Below, one piece after another: positions 38,971-51,637 of a stretch of DNA of 64,000 nt. The number at the start of each line of letters is the position of its first letter. Position 1 is the stretch's first letter. A program made the position numbers and the translations under genes. Source of the stretch: Streptococcus sanguinis (GTDB taxonomy: Bacteria; Bacillota; Bacilli; Lactobacillales; Streptococcaceae). Below the pieces are notes generated by a model that did not search any database, was not told where the DNA came from, and saw only the letters and a list, made by a program, of their open reading frames with translations. The stretch spans positions 1,302,001-1,366,000 of the forward strand of contig NZ_CP054570.1 in assembly GCF_013343115.1 (NCBI RefSeq), written 5' to 3'.

Positions 38971-40866
38971 CTACACCTTCTCCGCCAAATCTTCCCATTC
39001 TAGCATGGCTTCTTCTTGGGCGGCAGTCAGCTGGTCGATTTGCTGCTGGCTCTCCATGAGTTCGGCGGCGTCATTAGTAGCCTGCATGGCTTCCTGAAGC
39101 TGACTGATCTGAATGTCCAAGTCCTCGATTTGTGCTTCCAATTGCTCTAGGCGGCGGGCCAGCCGGCGCTGTTCTTTCTGGTTTTCCTTTTGAAGCTGAT
39201 AGTCATTGGCAGGTGCTGGCTTGTCAGGACTGGACTGCTCCGTCTCCTCACACAAGGCTTCCTGCTCTGCCTTTTTCTCCAGATAGTAGTCATAATCACC
39301 CAGATAAAGGGTGGAGCCTGTTTCAGAAAGCTCGATGATCTGGGTGGCCACACGATTGATAAAGTAACGGTCATGGCTGACAAAGAGCAAGGTGCCGTCA
39401 AAGTCAATCAGAGCATTTTCCAGCACTTCCTTGCTGTCAATGTCCAGATGGTTGGTCGGCTCGTCCAGAATGAGGAAGTTGTTGTTTTCCATAGACAGCT
39501 TGGCTAGAAGTAGCCGCGCCCGCTCTCCACCTGATAGCATGCCGACAGACTTCTTGACATCGTCTCCCGAGAAGAGGAAAGCGCCTAAGCGACTGCGAAT
39601 CTCGACCTCTGGCGTCAGCTTGAAGTCATTCCATAGCTCATCGAGAACCGTATTGCTGGGAGTCAGTTTACTCTGGGTCTGGTCATAGTAGCCCACTTCC
39701 ACATTAGCCCCCAGCTGCTCCTTGCCTCTGATGAAGGGCACTTGCCCGATTAGTGATTTAATCAGAGTCGTCTTTCCAATCCCATTTGGCCCGACAATAG
39801 CTACCGCATTAAACTTGCGAATATCGAGGTTAATTGGCTCCGATAGGACTTCCTCGCCATAGCCAATAGCCGCATCTTCCAGGGTCAGAACAACATTGCC
39901 CGAAACTTTATCAGATTTGAAGGTCATATTAGCCGAGCGGCTGCCGGTCTCCGGCTTGTCCAAACGCTCCATCTTTTCCAGCTGCTTACGACGGGACTGA
40001 GCCCGCTTGGTTGTGGAAGCCCGAACCAGATTGCGATTGACAAAGTCCTCCAGCGCAGCGATTTCTTTCTGTTGCTTTTCATAGTTCTTGGCTTCAGTGG
40101 CCAGCTTTTGCTCCTTTTGGACCACGAAAGTAGAGTAATTGCCCACATAGCGATCCAAGGAATGCTTGGTCAAGTCCAGCGTGATGGTCGCAACCTTGTC
40201 TAGGAAATAGCGGTCGTGGCTGACGATGATCAGGGCACCGCTGTAGTTGATTAAGTAAGTCTCCAGCCAGGCAATGGTCTCGATATCCAAGTGGTTGGTC
40301 GGCTCGTCCAGTACCAGCAGTTCTGGCTTTTCCAAAAGCATCTTAGCCAGAGCCAGACGGGTATTCTGACCGCCTGACAGTTCAGAAATCTTCATCTGCC
40401 ACATGGACTGGTCAAACTTGAAGCCATTCAAAATAGCTCGAATATCGGCCTCGTAGGTAAAACCACCTTTCTGGCGAAAATCCTCTGAAAGCTCGTCATA
40501 CTGGGTCATGAGAGCAGTCAGATCTTCCCCTGACAATTCTCCCATTTGCAGCTCCATCTGCCGCAAGCGCTTCTCTTGCTGACGCAGACTATCAAAGACC
40601 AGCAGCATCTCGTCGTAGATAGTATTCTCCGACTCAAAGCGGCTGTCCTGAGCCAGATAGGACAAGGACAGGTCTCGTTTTTTATTGATCTGACCAGACG
40701 TAGGCTCTTCCTCGCCCACCAAAATCTTGAGCAGGGTTGACTTCCCAGCTCCATTTTTACCAACGAGGGCAATCCGATCACCCTCATCCACTTGCAGGTT
40801 AATATTGTCAAAAAGAAGCTCCCCTGCAAAAGAGCGCTCAATCTTGCTTGCTTGTAAAATAATCAT
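38971..40866 (-). CDS. ABC-F family ATPase
   Basis: Cytoplasmic protein of 631 residues with two ATP-binding domains and no membrane part, the mark of ABC-F translation factors that act on the ribosome. Walker A motifs are GKNGAGKST (first) and GPNGIGKTT (second); signature motifs are LSGGQNTRLALAK and LSGGERARLLLAK, each followed by LDEPTNHLDI. The linker between domains holds NRNLVRASTTKRAQSRRKQL. A C-terminal coiled coil (about 550-631) resembles Uup/YfmR-type proteins. The ATG at 40864-40866 gives the usual MIILQASKIERSF start; it lies directly after a strong -10. An in-frame GTG ten codons earlier has no ribosome-binding site. Confidence 0.93.
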   Translation of the reverse strand: MIILQASKIERSFAGELLFDNINLQVDEGDRIALVGKNGAGKSTLLKILVGEEEPTSGQINKKRDLSLSYLAQDSRFESENTIYDEMLLVFDSLRQQEKRLRQMELQMGELSGEDLTALMTQYDELSEDFRQKGGFTYEADIRAILNGFKFDQSMWQMKISELSGGQNTRLALAKMLLEKPELLVLDEPTNHLDIETIAWLETYLINYSGALIIVSHDRYFLDKVATITLDLTKHSLDRYVGNYSTFVVQKEQKLATEAKNYEKQQKEIAALEDFVNRNLVRASTTKRAQSRRKQLEKMERLDKPETGSRSANMTFKSDKVSGNVVLTLEDAAIGYGEEVLSEPINLDIRKFNAVAIVGPNGIGKTTLIKSLIGQVPFIRGKEQLGANVEVGYYDQTQSKLTPSNTVLDELWNDFKLTPEVEIRSRLGAFLFSGDDVKKSVGMLSGGERARLLLAKLSMENNNFLILDEPTNHLDIDSKEVLENALIDFDGTLLFVSHDRYFINRVATQIIELSETGSTLYLGDYDYYLEKKAEQEALCEETEQSSPDKPAPANDYQLQKENQKEQRRLARRLEQLEAQIEDLDIQISQLQEAMQATNDAAELMESQQQIDQLTAAQEEAMLEWEDLAEKV

Positions 40867-40872
40867 AAGACC

Positions 40873-40878
40873 ATTATA
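40873..40878 (-). promoter_or_regulatory. Extended -10 of the ABC-F gene (leaderless mRNA likely)
   Basis: Minus strand reads TTTGCTATAAT then GGTCTT and ATG. TG at the extended position plus TATAAT makes a strong -10, and a start seven bases after it falls on the A of ATG. No Shine-Dalgarno sequence is present. Confidence 0.65.
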
Positions 40879-40940
40879 GCAAATTTCCAGAAGCACAGCT
40901 ATCAGAATTCAAGAGAAAGCGAACTCAGCTCCCCAAAAGA

Positions 40941-40966
40941 AAAAAGACAGTCATAGCTGACTGCCT
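40941..40966 (-). terminator. Terminator of the matrixin-like operon
   Basis: Minus-strand GGCAGTCA-GCTA-TGACTGTC followed by TTTTTT. It overlaps the last base of the small membrane protein gene. Confidence 0.85.
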
Positions 40967-41331
40967 TACATAAAACTATTGAGAATAGATTGATTCTGCA
41001 AAATCAGATAAATTCCCAGCAGAATCAGAACTACAAAGACAACAAATTTAATCATTCCCTTGATCAGACGAATAACCAGAAGGATAATCATGGACCCGAC
41101 TAGCCACATAAAGGCGGAATTGTGAAAAAATCCCTGAACTGCCTCAATATTCTGGCCGAAGAAGACCTGAATGGGCGCCGGAACATGATTTTCCCAAGCC
41201 GCTGTCACTCCTAGCTGGTTGGCAATCTCATTGCCGCTTTTCCATAGCCAGACAAAGATTCCTGAGTTAAAAACAAAGAGAAAAACTTGCTCTGGAAAGT
41301 GTCGAATCAAGTAAAAAATAGATTTTAACAT
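40966..41331 (-). CDS. Small membrane protein, partner of the matrixin-like protease
   Basis: Protein of 121 residues that I do not recognise. It has three predicted membrane helices, about 15-33 (QVFLFVFNSGIFVWLW), 73-87 and 90-112 (a long Ile/Val/Leu stretch), with an extracytoplasmic-looking loop between the first two. It starts four bases after the protease gene stop and is surely co-transcribed with it. A role as membrane partner or substrate is only suggested by this arrangement. Confidence 0.75.
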   Translation of the reverse strand: MLKSIFYLIRHFPEQVFLFVFNSGIFVWLWKSGNEIANQLGVTAAWENHVPAPIQVFFGQNIEAVQGFFHNSAFMWLVGSMIILLVIRLIKGMIKFVVFVVLILLGIYLILQNQSILNSFM

Positions 41332-41335
41332 AGGC

Positions 41336-42055
41336 TTACGATTGATACAAGTCTTTTACAGCCTGGATATCTGTCGGCTGGATACTGTAAAATGAGCCTG
41401 CTGACTGCATCACTGATTCCTCCTCATTATGGTCTAATCCGATAGCATGGCCCAATTCATGCGCTGCTGTATTGACAATCCGCTCATGAGAATAGGCATA
41501 GCGACTGTCCAGCAGGTAGTAACTATTAAGGCGAACCGTGACATGGGTAAACCGCTTGGTTAGGAGATTGGTCTGTGACTCAGCTTCACCAGCTGCACTG
41601 ACGTTACCATCGTTCATCTCCGTCGCAACAATGTCCGCCTTGTCTTTGTCATTGATGATTTGAAAGGTGAAGGCACCTGTTTGATTCCAAGAATCAATAG
41701 CCTCCTTATAGGCTGAACGGAAGGTTTCATTGTTTGTATCGATATAAATCGTGGCGCTTGGCTGTTCCCAACGAGCCCCTGTTGTTGCATGCTCATCTGT
41801 CAGCTGATCCGTCTGCGTCTCCTCACTGCTGTGAAGCCCCGTGGAAATGCCTTGGTGATTTAAAAATTGATCCACTCTGCCAACAGCTGTCTGAACAGCC
41901 TGCGTCAGTCCCTCGGTGCCTGGCTCTGTCGAAGTGGTAAAATAGAAAATTCCGACAATAACCATAAAGCTCAGGACAAAGGACCAGGCAAGTCCCCAAA
42001 CCACGCGCCCAATCAGACGCATGAGGAACCGGATGCTTTTAAAAATAAGTCCCAT
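41336..42055 (-). CDS. Matrixin-like zinc metalloprotease, membrane-anchored
   Basis: Protein of 240 residues or so with one N-terminal membrane helix (WGLAWSFVLSFMVIVGIFYF) and an extracellular protease domain. The zinc motif HELGHAIGLDH, with a Met-turn-like sequence EESVMQSAGSFY, is the metzincin signature. The substrate-binding strand ATIYIDTNNETFRSAYKEAI precedes it. The frame extends further upstream, but ribosome-binding site AAAGGAGG fits the ATG at 42053-42055. Substrates are unknown; a cell-surface role is likely. Confidence 0.85.
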   Translation of the reverse strand: MGLIFKSIRFLMRLIGRVVWGLAWSFVLSFMVIVGIFYFTTSTEPGTEGLTQAVQTAVGRVDQFLNHQGISTGLHSSEETQTDQLTDEHATTGARWEQPSATIYIDTNNETFRSAYKEAIDSWNQTGAFTFQIINDKDKADIVATEMNDGNVSAAGEAESQTNLLTKRFTHVTVRLNSYYLLDSRYAYSHERIVNTAAHELGHAIGLDHNEEESVMQSAGSFYSIQPTDIQAVKDLYQS

Positions 42056-42232
42056 CGCAACCTCCTTTACTAGATTGTAAGAGAACGTTGATTTTATCAC
42101 CGCTTTCTTAAAGAAGACTGAAAAATTAGCCTTCTTTCTATCTATTATTATAAAAGAAAATGACTACAAATCTGCAACCATTTCTTTTCATACTATTGAA
42201 TACTCTTTGCAAAATCATTTTTGAGTATAAAA

Positions 42233-43093
42233 TTAAGAACCCGTATCCAGACTGACCCTGCCACTATTATAGTCCAGGCGAATCCCTTTTTGCACATTCG
42301 GGATAAAGACATTAAATTCTAAACTGCCATCGCTGGACTTGGCCTCTAAATGTGACCCAACCGGTACTAAATCAGTCTCCGTGGCATAAATCAAGGTTAC
42401 CCGGTAGCGCACTCGCTTGTTCTTATCCAAAGCCTTACGGATCTTTGTCTCATAATAATTCTGCCCTGTCGAATCCGCTTCATTGGCTTGGTTGGACCAG
42501 GCCGTCTGCACAGCGATATTGGCAGGATTGCTAGTAGAAGCATCAAAGCCCTTCAAACCACCAATCAGCGAATAGGCCAAGAGATGTCCTCTGTCCACAG
42601 CATGATTGTACTCACCAGGGAGGTTCTTGAGTTGATGCCAGCCTGCCGGTACCCATGAAGTGTTGGCATTTCCAGTTTCTTCCCGTTTTTTGTACTGGCG
42701 GGTAGACTTGGATAAAAAGGCATTCGCTACTGTCGGAAGGGTTTGCCCTTGTACAAGCTTGGTCTTATTGTCAGCGTAGGGCTTACTAGAAATCCCCGCA
42801 TCCAAGTCTGTCTTATTTCCATTCACAATAAAGGCGCCAGCTCCATTCCATTCAATGCTGCCTTTGAGTTGAGCTCGGACAGCATCCGTCAGAACGCTCT
42901 CAGCCAGTTCCCGACTAGGGGTGCCCTGATCTTGAACTTGCCCAACTCTTATTTCTGAATTTGGACTCTGAAGTGGCTGCTGACCATCCTGTCCCCAGAA
43001 ATAGCCAGCCAGCGCCAAAATCAAGGCCAGAGTCAGCCCAGCCCAGCCTTGCAGGCTCTTAGAATTCCTTTTCTGACTAGTCTTTCTTTTCAT
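42233..43093 (-). CDS. endA: DNA/RNA non-specific endonuclease, EndA-like
   Basis: Membrane-anchored nuclease of 286 residues. A basic N-terminus and one membrane helix (about 15-33) expose the enzyme outside the cell. The catalytic DRGH motif is at 167-170 (His170 as base) and the Asn-containing metal site is in [18 protein letters not shown]. In pneumococci EndA degrades one strand of incoming DNA during competence and cuts host extracellular traps. It lies downstream of epuA, as in pneumococci. Confidence 0.95.
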   Translation of the reverse strand: MKRKTSQKRNSKSLQGWAGLTLALILALAGYFWGQDGQQPLQSPNSEIRVGQVQDQGTPSRELAESVLTDAVRAQLKGSIEWNGAGAFIVNGNKTDLDAGISSKPYADNKTKLVQGQTLPTVANAFLSKSTRQYKKREETGNANTSWVPAGWHQLKNLPGEYNHAVDRGHLLAYSLIGGLKGFDASTSNPANIAVQTAWSNQANEADSTGQNYYETKIRKALDKNKRVRYRVTLIYATETDLVPVGSHLEAKSSDGSLEFNVFIPNVQKGIRLDYNSGRVSLDTGS

Positions 43094-43151
43094 CTTCTTT
43101 CTTTCAACTTAGCAAACTGGATTCATTTCAGCCAGTCTGTTCGACTAGGAG

Positions 43152-43334
43152 CTAGTTTCCAGTAAACTTCCCGATTAATTCTTGCCAGGTTTCTGGTGAA
43201 AAAACTGAGCCCTTACCGTTTCCGATAATGTTATAGCCAATCATCAGAGACACGAAAAAGAGAATCACGGCTACCAGGAGAACCAACAGAACAAGGCCAA
43301 TCTGCCGGCCTAAATATTTAAGATTTTCACTCAT
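43152..43334 (-). CDS. epuA: EpuA-family small membrane protein
   Basis: Membrane protein of 60 residues with one helix (about 12-35, [20 protein letters not shown]) and a short outer end ([15 protein letters not shown]). It matches the EpuA family, sometimes mislabelled as an RNA polymerase beta subunit because of a database family name. It overlaps the murA stop by eight bases and precedes endA, the same order as in pneumococci. Its role is unknown. Confidence 0.88.
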   Translation of the reverse strand: MSENLKYLGRQIGLVLLVLLVAVILFFVSLMIGYNIIGNGKGSVFSPETWQELIGKFTGN

Positions 43335-44607
43335 CGTCTTCTTCCTTTACACGCTTCACTTTGGCTCCCAAGGCTGCCAATTTCTCATGGAATTTATAGT
43401 AGCCTCGGTCTAAGTGTACAAGCTTGCTGACCTTAGTCTCGCCTTCAGCAATCAAGCCCATCAAAATCAAAGTCGCACTGGCCCGAAGGTCTGTTGACAT
43501 GACTTCAGCCCCCTGAAGACTGCTGCCGCCCCAGATACGAGCTGTGTCACGCATGATATCAGATTGCAGCCCCATCCGACGCATTTCCTCTAGATGCTGG
43601 AAGCGGTTCTCAAAGACAGTCTCAATCATCGTAGACTCGCCCTTGGCCATAGCCATGAGAGCCGTAAACTGAGCCTGCATGTCCGTTGGGAAACCTGGAT
43701 AAGGAAGGGTCTTGACCGCAACCGGTCTAAGTTTCGAAACATCGGAACGAATCCGAATCCCTTCATCTTCCTCTGTCACTTCCACTCCCATTTCCTGCAT
43801 TTTAGAAAGCAGGGGACGGTTGTGCTCCCAAATGGCATCCTCAATCAGCAAGTCACCACTGGTCATAGCTGCAGCAACCATAAAAGTTCCTGCTTCGATA
43901 CGGTCTTGAACCACATTATGCTTAGCCCCGCGCAGCTGGTCCACTCCGACAATCGTCAGAGTCTCAGTACCTGCTCCTCTGACCTTGGCTCCCATTTCAT
44001 TTAAAAAGAGGGCTAGGTCAACGATTTCAGGCTCCCGAGCAGCATTTTCAATCACTGTCATACCTTGAGCCAGCGTCGCAGCCATCATGATATTTTGCGT
44101 TGCTCCCACACTAGGAAAGTCCATGTAAATGTGGGCACCCTTGAGTCGCTCTGCCTTCGCTTCGATATAACCCGCTGTTTGGGTAATCTGAGCGCCCATG
44201 GCTTCTAAGCCCTTCAGGTGCAAGTCAATGGGCCGACTGCCAATCGTACAGCCGCCTGGCATGGAAACCTTGGCATGACCATTACGAGCTAGAACTGGCC
44301 CCAAAACAACGATAGACGCTCGCATTTTGCTGACGTATTTGTAAGGTGCCTCCTCAGACAAGGGCTGGGTGGCATCCACAACAACTGTATTTTCTTCCTG
44401 ATTAAAATCCACCTGAGTGTTTAAACCGCGGACCACATTGTTCATGGTAAAGACATCAGACAAGACCGGAACATTTTTCAAAACAGACTGACCCTCGCTA
44501 GCCAAGACTGTCGCTGCCAAGAGAGGCAGGACCGCATTTTTTGCTCCTTCAATCTTGACCTTTCCGACCAAGCGATTATCTCCACCTTGAATAATAATTT
44601 TTTCCAT
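43327..44607 (-). CDS. murA: UDP-N-acetylglucosamine 1-carboxyvinyltransferase MurA
   Basis: First committed enzyme of peptidoglycan synthesis; transfers enolpyruvate from PEP to UDP-GlcNAc. It has 426 residues. The N-terminal [20 protein letters not shown] and the catalytic-loop Cys in [16 protein letters not shown] (target of fosfomycin) are clear. The later [15 protein letters not shown] is also typical. Streptococci carry two murA copies; which paralogue this is cannot be settled from the window alone, but the epuA-endA neighbourhood is conserved in pneumococci. Confidence 0.97.
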   Translation of the reverse strand: MEKIIIQGGDNRLVGKVKIEGAKNAVLPLLAATVLASEGQSVLKNVPVLSDVFTMNNVVRGLNTQVDFNQEENTVVVDATQPLSEEAPYKYVSKMRASIVVLGPVLARNGHAKVSMPGGCTIGSRPIDLHLKGLEAMGAQITQTAGYIEAKAERLKGAHIYMDFPSVGATQNIMMAATLAQGMTVIENAAREPEIVDLALFLNEMGAKVRGAGTETLTIVGVDQLRGAKHNVVQDRIEAGTFMVAAAMTSGDLLIEDAIWEHNRPLLSKMQEMGVEVTEEDEGIRIRSDVSKLRPVAVKTLPYPGFPTDMQAQFTALMAMAKGESTMIETVFENRFQHLEEMRRMGLQSDIMRDTARIWGGSSLQGAEVMSTDLRASATLILMGLIAEGETKVSKLVHLDRGYYKFHEKLAALGAKVKRVKEEDDE

Positions 44608-44674
44608 ACCGGTTCCTTACTCTAAATTTTTAAAATCATCCATACTATCATACCATAAAATCAAAAATATGACC

Positions 44675-44905
44675 TTATAAAGTACCGTTAAAAATCGCCC
44701 GGCTCATATCGTAAATACCGATGAAGAACAGGCTGACTAAATATCCCAAGGCAATACTGAACAAGAGAATCAAAAAGCGAATTTTCATCGCATTATCGGC
44801 ATTAACCTTGAAAAATCTCTCCCACTCAACAACCGTTGACAGCAGATGAAAGGCAAAGAAAATAAAGAGCAAATGACTGCATAATTTAAAAACAACTTCT
44901 ACCAT
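44675..44905 (-). CDS. DUF1146 membrane protein (YwzB-like)
   Basis: Protein of 76 residues with two membrane helices (about 9-26 and 43-66) and a WERFFKVN loop between them, the DUF1146 pattern. Genes of this family lie downstream of the ATP synthase operon and next to murA in many Firmicutes, as here. The function is unknown. Between it and atpC lies a strong terminator, so it is expected to be transcribed with murA. Confidence 0.85.
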   Translation of the reverse strand: MVEVVFKLCSHLLFIFFAFHLLSTVVEWERFFKVNADNAMKIRFLILLFSIALGYLVSLFFIGIYDMSRAIFNGTL

Positions 44906-44974
44906 AACTTTTATTATACCACAAGACTCCAGTCAGGGACGAACTAAATAGTCCCCCCTTTTTCTTTGGAAAAG

Positions 44975-45002
44975 AAAACTGAGACAGTTCTGCCTCAGTT
45001 TT
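44975..45002 (-). terminator. Terminator of the ATP synthase operon
   Basis: Minus-strand AAAACTGAG / CTCAGTTTT with a ten-base loop, then CTTTT, about 80 bases after atpC. Confidence 0.8.
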
Positions 45003-45078
45003 GCGTATTCAGTTTGTATTCATGAAAGCATATTACCAGATGATGAACTACTTCCATCAATCTAGGCAAAATGGCTTC

Positions 45079-45498
45079 TTATAATCTTGTTCCGACATTG
45101 ATCCGGTTGATCGCCCGTTGCAGGGCAATCTTAGCCCGGCGTTCTTGGTCAATCAAATGCTTATCATGTGCTTCTTCGATTTCTTGCTCAGCTCGGAGCT
45201 TAGCCCGCTCAGCCCGACTAATGTCGATATCTCGCTCACGCTCAGCTGAGTCCGCCACAATGGTAATGACATTATCTGCAATTTCAATGATTCCGCCATT
45301 AACCGCAATCCAGTCGATATGCTTGTCATCATCAACCCGGCGCACCTTAACCTGATCCACTTCTAAAACAGCGATGGTATTGATGTGGCGGGGCAAAATC
45401 CCCAGCTCACCCTCAATGGTCTTTACGGAAACAAATGCAGCATGGTGATCATAAATAAGACCATCCGGTGTCACGATTTGTACTGTCATTTGAGCCAT
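45079..45498 (-). CDS. atpC: ATP synthase epsilon subunit
   Basis: Rotor subunit linking gamma to the c-ring and regulating ATP hydrolysis. It has 139 residues with the beta-sandwich start [20 protein letters not shown] and a C-terminal helical hairpin ([20 protein letters not shown]). Three ATG codons lie close together; the second (45496-45498) gives MAQMTVQIV, the common form. Last gene of the atp operon, eight or ten bases after atpD. Confidence 0.97.
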   Translation of the reverse strand: MAQMTVQIVTPDGLIYDHHAAFVSVKTIEGELGILPRHINTIAVLEVDQVKVRRVDDDKHIDWIAVNGGIIEIADNVITIVADSAERERDIDISRAERAKLRAEQEIEEAHDKHLIDQERRAKIALQRAINRINVGTRL

Positions 45499-45508
45499 CA
45501 TTCACCTC

Positions 45509-46936
<1,428 letters not shown>

Positions 46937-46953
46937 CTAATTCATTTGTGGCC

Positions 46954-47835
46954 TTATTCTAGGGCACTTGCACCCGCCACGATTTCAGTAATTTCCTGCG
47001 TAATGGCAGCTTGCCGAGCGCGGTTATACTGAATAGTCAAATCACTGATGACCTTTTTAGCATTGTCTGTTGCTGTCTGCATAGCAGTCATACCGGCAGC
47101 ATTCTCAGCCGTCTTAGCATCAATAATGGCACCGTAAATCATGCTCTCTGCAAACTGGGGCAGCAGTTGATCCAAGATAGAATCCCGACTGGACTCCAGT
47201 TCCAGATTCAGCGTATAATCTTCATCAGCTTCATTGGGATCCAAGTCAATGATTGGCAGCATCTGCTCCACCCGCATCTGACTGGTCAGACTGTTGACAT
47301 GGTGGTTATAGCAGACATAGAGCTCATCAAAGAGCTCATTCTGATACATCTCAATGGTCTTGCTAATGATTTTACGGACCTCATCAAAGCTAGGCTGGTC
47401 GGCTAGACCACGCAGTTCATAAACTGGCTGAATCCCCCGAGCTCGGAAGAAATCAGCACCAACACTTCCGATACAGATGACTTCAAAGTCCTCTCCAGTC
47501 GGATGGTACTCAGCTTTCAGCTCCATCAAAGCCTTGAGAATGGTTGCGTTATAACCGCCTACCAGACCGCGGTCAGAAGTAATGACGATATAGGCTGATT
47601 TCTTAACTGGCCGACTGATTAACATCGAGTGATGACGGGCATTTTCTGCCTCGTGGCCATGTAGCATATCCGTAACTAACTTACGCACTTTCTGGGCATA
47701 GACCTGAAAGTTCTTAGCTGCCTCCTCAGATTTTCCCAGCTTGGCAGCAGAAACCATCTGCATGGCATTGGTGATTTGACTGGTGTTTTTCGTGGATGCA
47801 ATTTTATTTTTAATATCATTTAATGAAACTGCCAT
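46954..47835 (-). CDS. atpG: ATP synthase gamma subunit
   Basis: Central rotating stalk of F1, 293 residues. The N-terminal coiled-coil helix starts [20 protein letters not shown] and [13 protein letters not shown], and the C-terminal helix reads [19 protein letters not shown]. Both are the conserved ends that fill the alpha3beta3 hexamer. Confidence 0.98.
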   Translation of the reverse strand: MAVSLNDIKNKIASTKNTSQITNAMQMVSAAKLGKSEEAAKNFQVYAQKVRKLVTDMLHGHEAENARHHSMLISRPVKKSAYIVITSDRGLVGGYNATILKALMELKAEYHPTGEDFEVICIGSVGADFFRARGIQPVYELRGLADQPSFDEVRKIISKTIEMYQNELFDELYVCYNHHVNSLTSQMRVEQMLPIIDLDPNEADEDYTLNLELESSRDSILDQLLPQFAESMIYGAIIDAKTAENAAGMTAMQTATDNAKKVISDLTIQYNRARQAAITQEITEIVAGASALE

Positions 47836-47850
47836 CTGACACCTCGATCC

Positions 47851-49359
<1,509 letters not shown>

Positions 49360-49371
49360 TCACACCACTTT

Positions 49372-49908
49372 CTATTTCAATTTTTCTTTTACGACTTGCA
49401 ATTGACGTTTTATGCTTGCATCAATTGTTTTGTTATTGGCAGAGATGACAAAACCGCCAATCAAGCTGCTGTCCAATTCTTCCTTGAGCGAGCGGACTTT
49501 TAGGCCCATCTTCTGCTCAATAATCGGTCGAATCTTCTCCTTCTGACTGACTGTCAAAGGCTCAACAGAGCGCAGCGTCACTTCAAACTCATTGCTGATC
49601 TTTTCAAGCTGGTGCTGACTCTCCAGCACAATCTCATAAAAGAGGTCCTCACGATGATTGAGAATGACGATTTCAATCAGATTATCAAGCAGCTGGGAGC
49701 CTGAGTTTTGAAAGAGCCGCAGACTCTTTTCTTTCTCGTGGTCACTGATGCCGATATGTGACAAAAAGTCAGCAAGGCCGGTCTCCGCGAAAACAGCCTT
49801 AATCTGACTCAGTTTTTCAAAAACATCTTCTTGCTGACCTTTTTCAAAGACCGTCTGAACAAAAGGCAAAGCATATTTCTCAATGATTGCATATTGCTTC
49901 TTATCCAT
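49372..49908 (-). CDS. atpH: ATP synthase delta subunit
   Basis: Peripheral stalk subunit of 178 residues that joins the top of F1 to the b subunits. The N-terminal helical bundle and the C-terminal end DSSLIGGFVISANNKTIDAS with IKRQL are characteristic. Its ATG overlaps the atpF stop by one base. Confidence 0.97.
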   Translation of the reverse strand: MDKKQYAIIEKYALPFVQTVFEKGQQEDVFEKLSQIKAVFAETGLADFLSHIGISDHEKEKSLRLFQNSGSQLLDNLIEIVILNHREDLFYEIVLESQHQLEKISNEFEVTLRSVEPLTVSQKEKIRPIIEQKMGLKVRSLKEELDSSLIGGFVISANNKTIDASIKRQLQVVKEKLK

Positions 49909-50402
49909 CAGGCATCTCCTAACTGTTTGATATAGCGGTCAATGAGCTCGCTCTGAGCTTCCTTATCCAGCTCCTGACTCAAAATCTTACTAGCCAGAGT
50001 TACTGTCAAGTCGGCTACTTCTCCTTTGATGCTGCTCATAGCCTCTGCCTTGTTTTGGGCAATTTCCTGATTGGCTTTAGCTTTCAAACGCCCTGCTTCT
50101 TCTGCCGCATTAGCTAGGATTCCAGCCTTGTTCTTTTCAGCTGTCTCCTTAGCTGTCTCAACGATAGAAACTGCTTCGACCCGACTGCCTGCCAGAGCGT
50201 CCTCACGCTTTTGCGCCAAGTCTTCAGCTTTCTTACGGGCAGCTTCTGCACCATCAATATCGTCTGAAATCTTTTGAGCACGCTGATCTAAAATCCCGAT
50301 AATATTGCCCCAAGCAAACTTCTTAATGAGAAATACTAAAAGAAGAAAGGAGCCGGCAATAAAGATAAAGTTGCCAATAATTTCACCTACGGTTATATTC
50401 AT
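49908..50402 (-). CDS. atpF: ATP synthase b subunit
   Basis: Peripheral stalk subunit of 164 residues. One N-terminal membrane helix ([20 protein letters not shown]) is followed by a long charged, Ala-rich coiled coil ([20 protein letters not shown]) and a short C-terminal delta-binding end. Confidence 0.98.
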   Translation of the reverse strand: MNITVGEIIGNFIFIAGSFLLLVFLIKKFAWGNIIGILDQRAQKISDDIDGAEAARKKAEDLAQKREDALAGSRVEAVSIVETAKETAEKNKAGILANAAEEAGRLKAKANQEIAQNKAEAMSSIKGEVADLTVTLASKILSQELDKEAQSELIDRYIKQLGDA

Positions 50403-50420
50403 TTTATCTATCCTTTCTTT

Positions 50421-51137
50421 TTATTCTACCTCACCATTAATCTTTTTACCAAGATACATAGATGTTAGCATGGTAAAAACATAGGCTTGGATACAGGAAA
50501 TGAAGATGGAAAAACCAGTCCAAACCATGTTCATAATAAAGGCAATTGGATACCAATACGCTGCTTGATGTGCCCAAGTCAAGAGCAAACCAGCCAATAC
50601 TTCACCTGCAAAAATATTCCCATAAATCCGCAAGGCTAGCGAAGCAAAATTGGTAAATTCTTCCAAGATATTCATGGGTGTCATGATACCTGGAGTCACA
50701 AAACCTTTCAGATATCCTTTTATACCTTGACGACGGATTCCTTCTACATGACAGAATACCGTCACTAAAAGAGAGAAGCCTAGGTCAAAAGCGAGATTGG
50801 CTGTCGGCGATGTCCAGAGATTGAAACCATTGGTTGTCTGAACCTTAGCCATTAACCCCAAGTTATTTGCCACAGCAACGAAAAGAAAGAGGGAGAATAG
50901 AAAAAGCGAGTAATTCTTCATATAATGCTCGCCAACGTTTCCCTTGGTAAAATCTATGACAAAGTCATAGATATATTCCAAAGCATTCTGCTTTCTTGAC
51001 GGCTTAATCGTCATCTTTCGACTTGCCCAATAAACAAGTCCAAAAGTTACAAACACCGTCAGCAGAGTCATGGCCAGCAGGGTCAAATCAAAGGTCACAG
51101 GACCTATATTGATAGTTGGATTAATACTTTCTTCCAA
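50421..51137 (-). CDS. atpB: ATP synthase a subunit
   Basis: Proton-channel subunit of 238 residues with about five or six membrane helices. The essential Arg lies in [20 protein letters not shown] (near residue 170), opposite the c-subunit Glu. It follows atpE by 35 bases. Confidence 0.97.
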
Positions 51138-51172
51138 CAGATGACACCCCCTTTTCTAAAGAGAATCCTTTC

Positions 51173-51373
51173 TTATTTGATAACAAAGGACATAGCCAGC
51201 GTTACAAAGAAAGTACCTTCAACAAAGGCTACTCCCAAGATTAGGAGGCTTCGTAATTGACCGATAATTTCTGGCTGACGAGCTGCCGCCTTAAATAGAT
51301 TACTCATAATCATACCTTCAGCAATTGATACGCCCAAGCAGGCCAAACAAAGTCCTAAATATGTTAAATTCAT
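51173..51373 (-). CDS. atpE: ATP synthase c subunit
   Basis: Proteolipid of the rotor ring, 66 residues and two membrane helices joined by the polar loop ARQPE. The proton-carrying carboxylate is Glu52 in [10 protein letters not shown]. It is the first gene of the operon, the streptococcal order (c, a, b, delta, alpha, gamma, beta, epsilon), with no separate atpI in front. Ribosome-binding site AAGGAG precedes the ATG. Confidence 0.97.
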   Translation of the reverse strand: MNLTYLGLCLACLGVSIAEGMIMSNLFKAAARQPEIIGQLRSLLILGVAFVEGTFFVTLAMSFVIK

Positions 51374-51410
51374 GATGACTTCTCCTTTATATTTTAAAAT
51401 TTACTTCCTT

Positions 51411-51439
51411 AGTTTACTCCTAAAATATCAAATAGTCAA
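51411..51439 (-). promoter_or_regulatory. Promoter of the atp operon
   Basis: Minus-strand TTGACT, 17 bases, TAAACT, about 40 bases before atpE. Confidence 0.7.
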
Positions 51440-51452
51440 TCTTTTGCCACCG

Positions 51453-51468
51453 TTGTAAGCGTTTTTTG
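51453..51468. promoter_or_regulatory. cre-like CcpA site upstream of the atp promoter
   Basis: TTGTAAGCGTTTTTTG resembles the CcpA consensus WTGNAARCGNWWWCAW, missing the final CA. It lies about 15 bases upstream of the -35, a position that could activate or be neutral. Confidence 0.45.
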
Positions 51469-51594
51469 TTTCATTCTTTTGATTTATAAATTTTCCTGTC
51501 AAAACAATTGAATTATTATTGATATACAAACTATTCTGCTATATAAATAAGAAGAAAGTGATTAAAATTTCACTTATTTCATATATTTTTTAAA

Positions 51595-51623
51595 GAAAAA
51601 AGAGCAAAGTGATTATTTGCTCT
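51595..51623 (-). terminator. Terminator of manA
   Basis: Minus-strand AGAGCAAA-TAATCAC-TTTGCTCT followed by TTTTTT, 15 bases after the manA stop. Confidence 0.88.
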
Positions 51624-51637
51624 TGATTTTCCTATAG

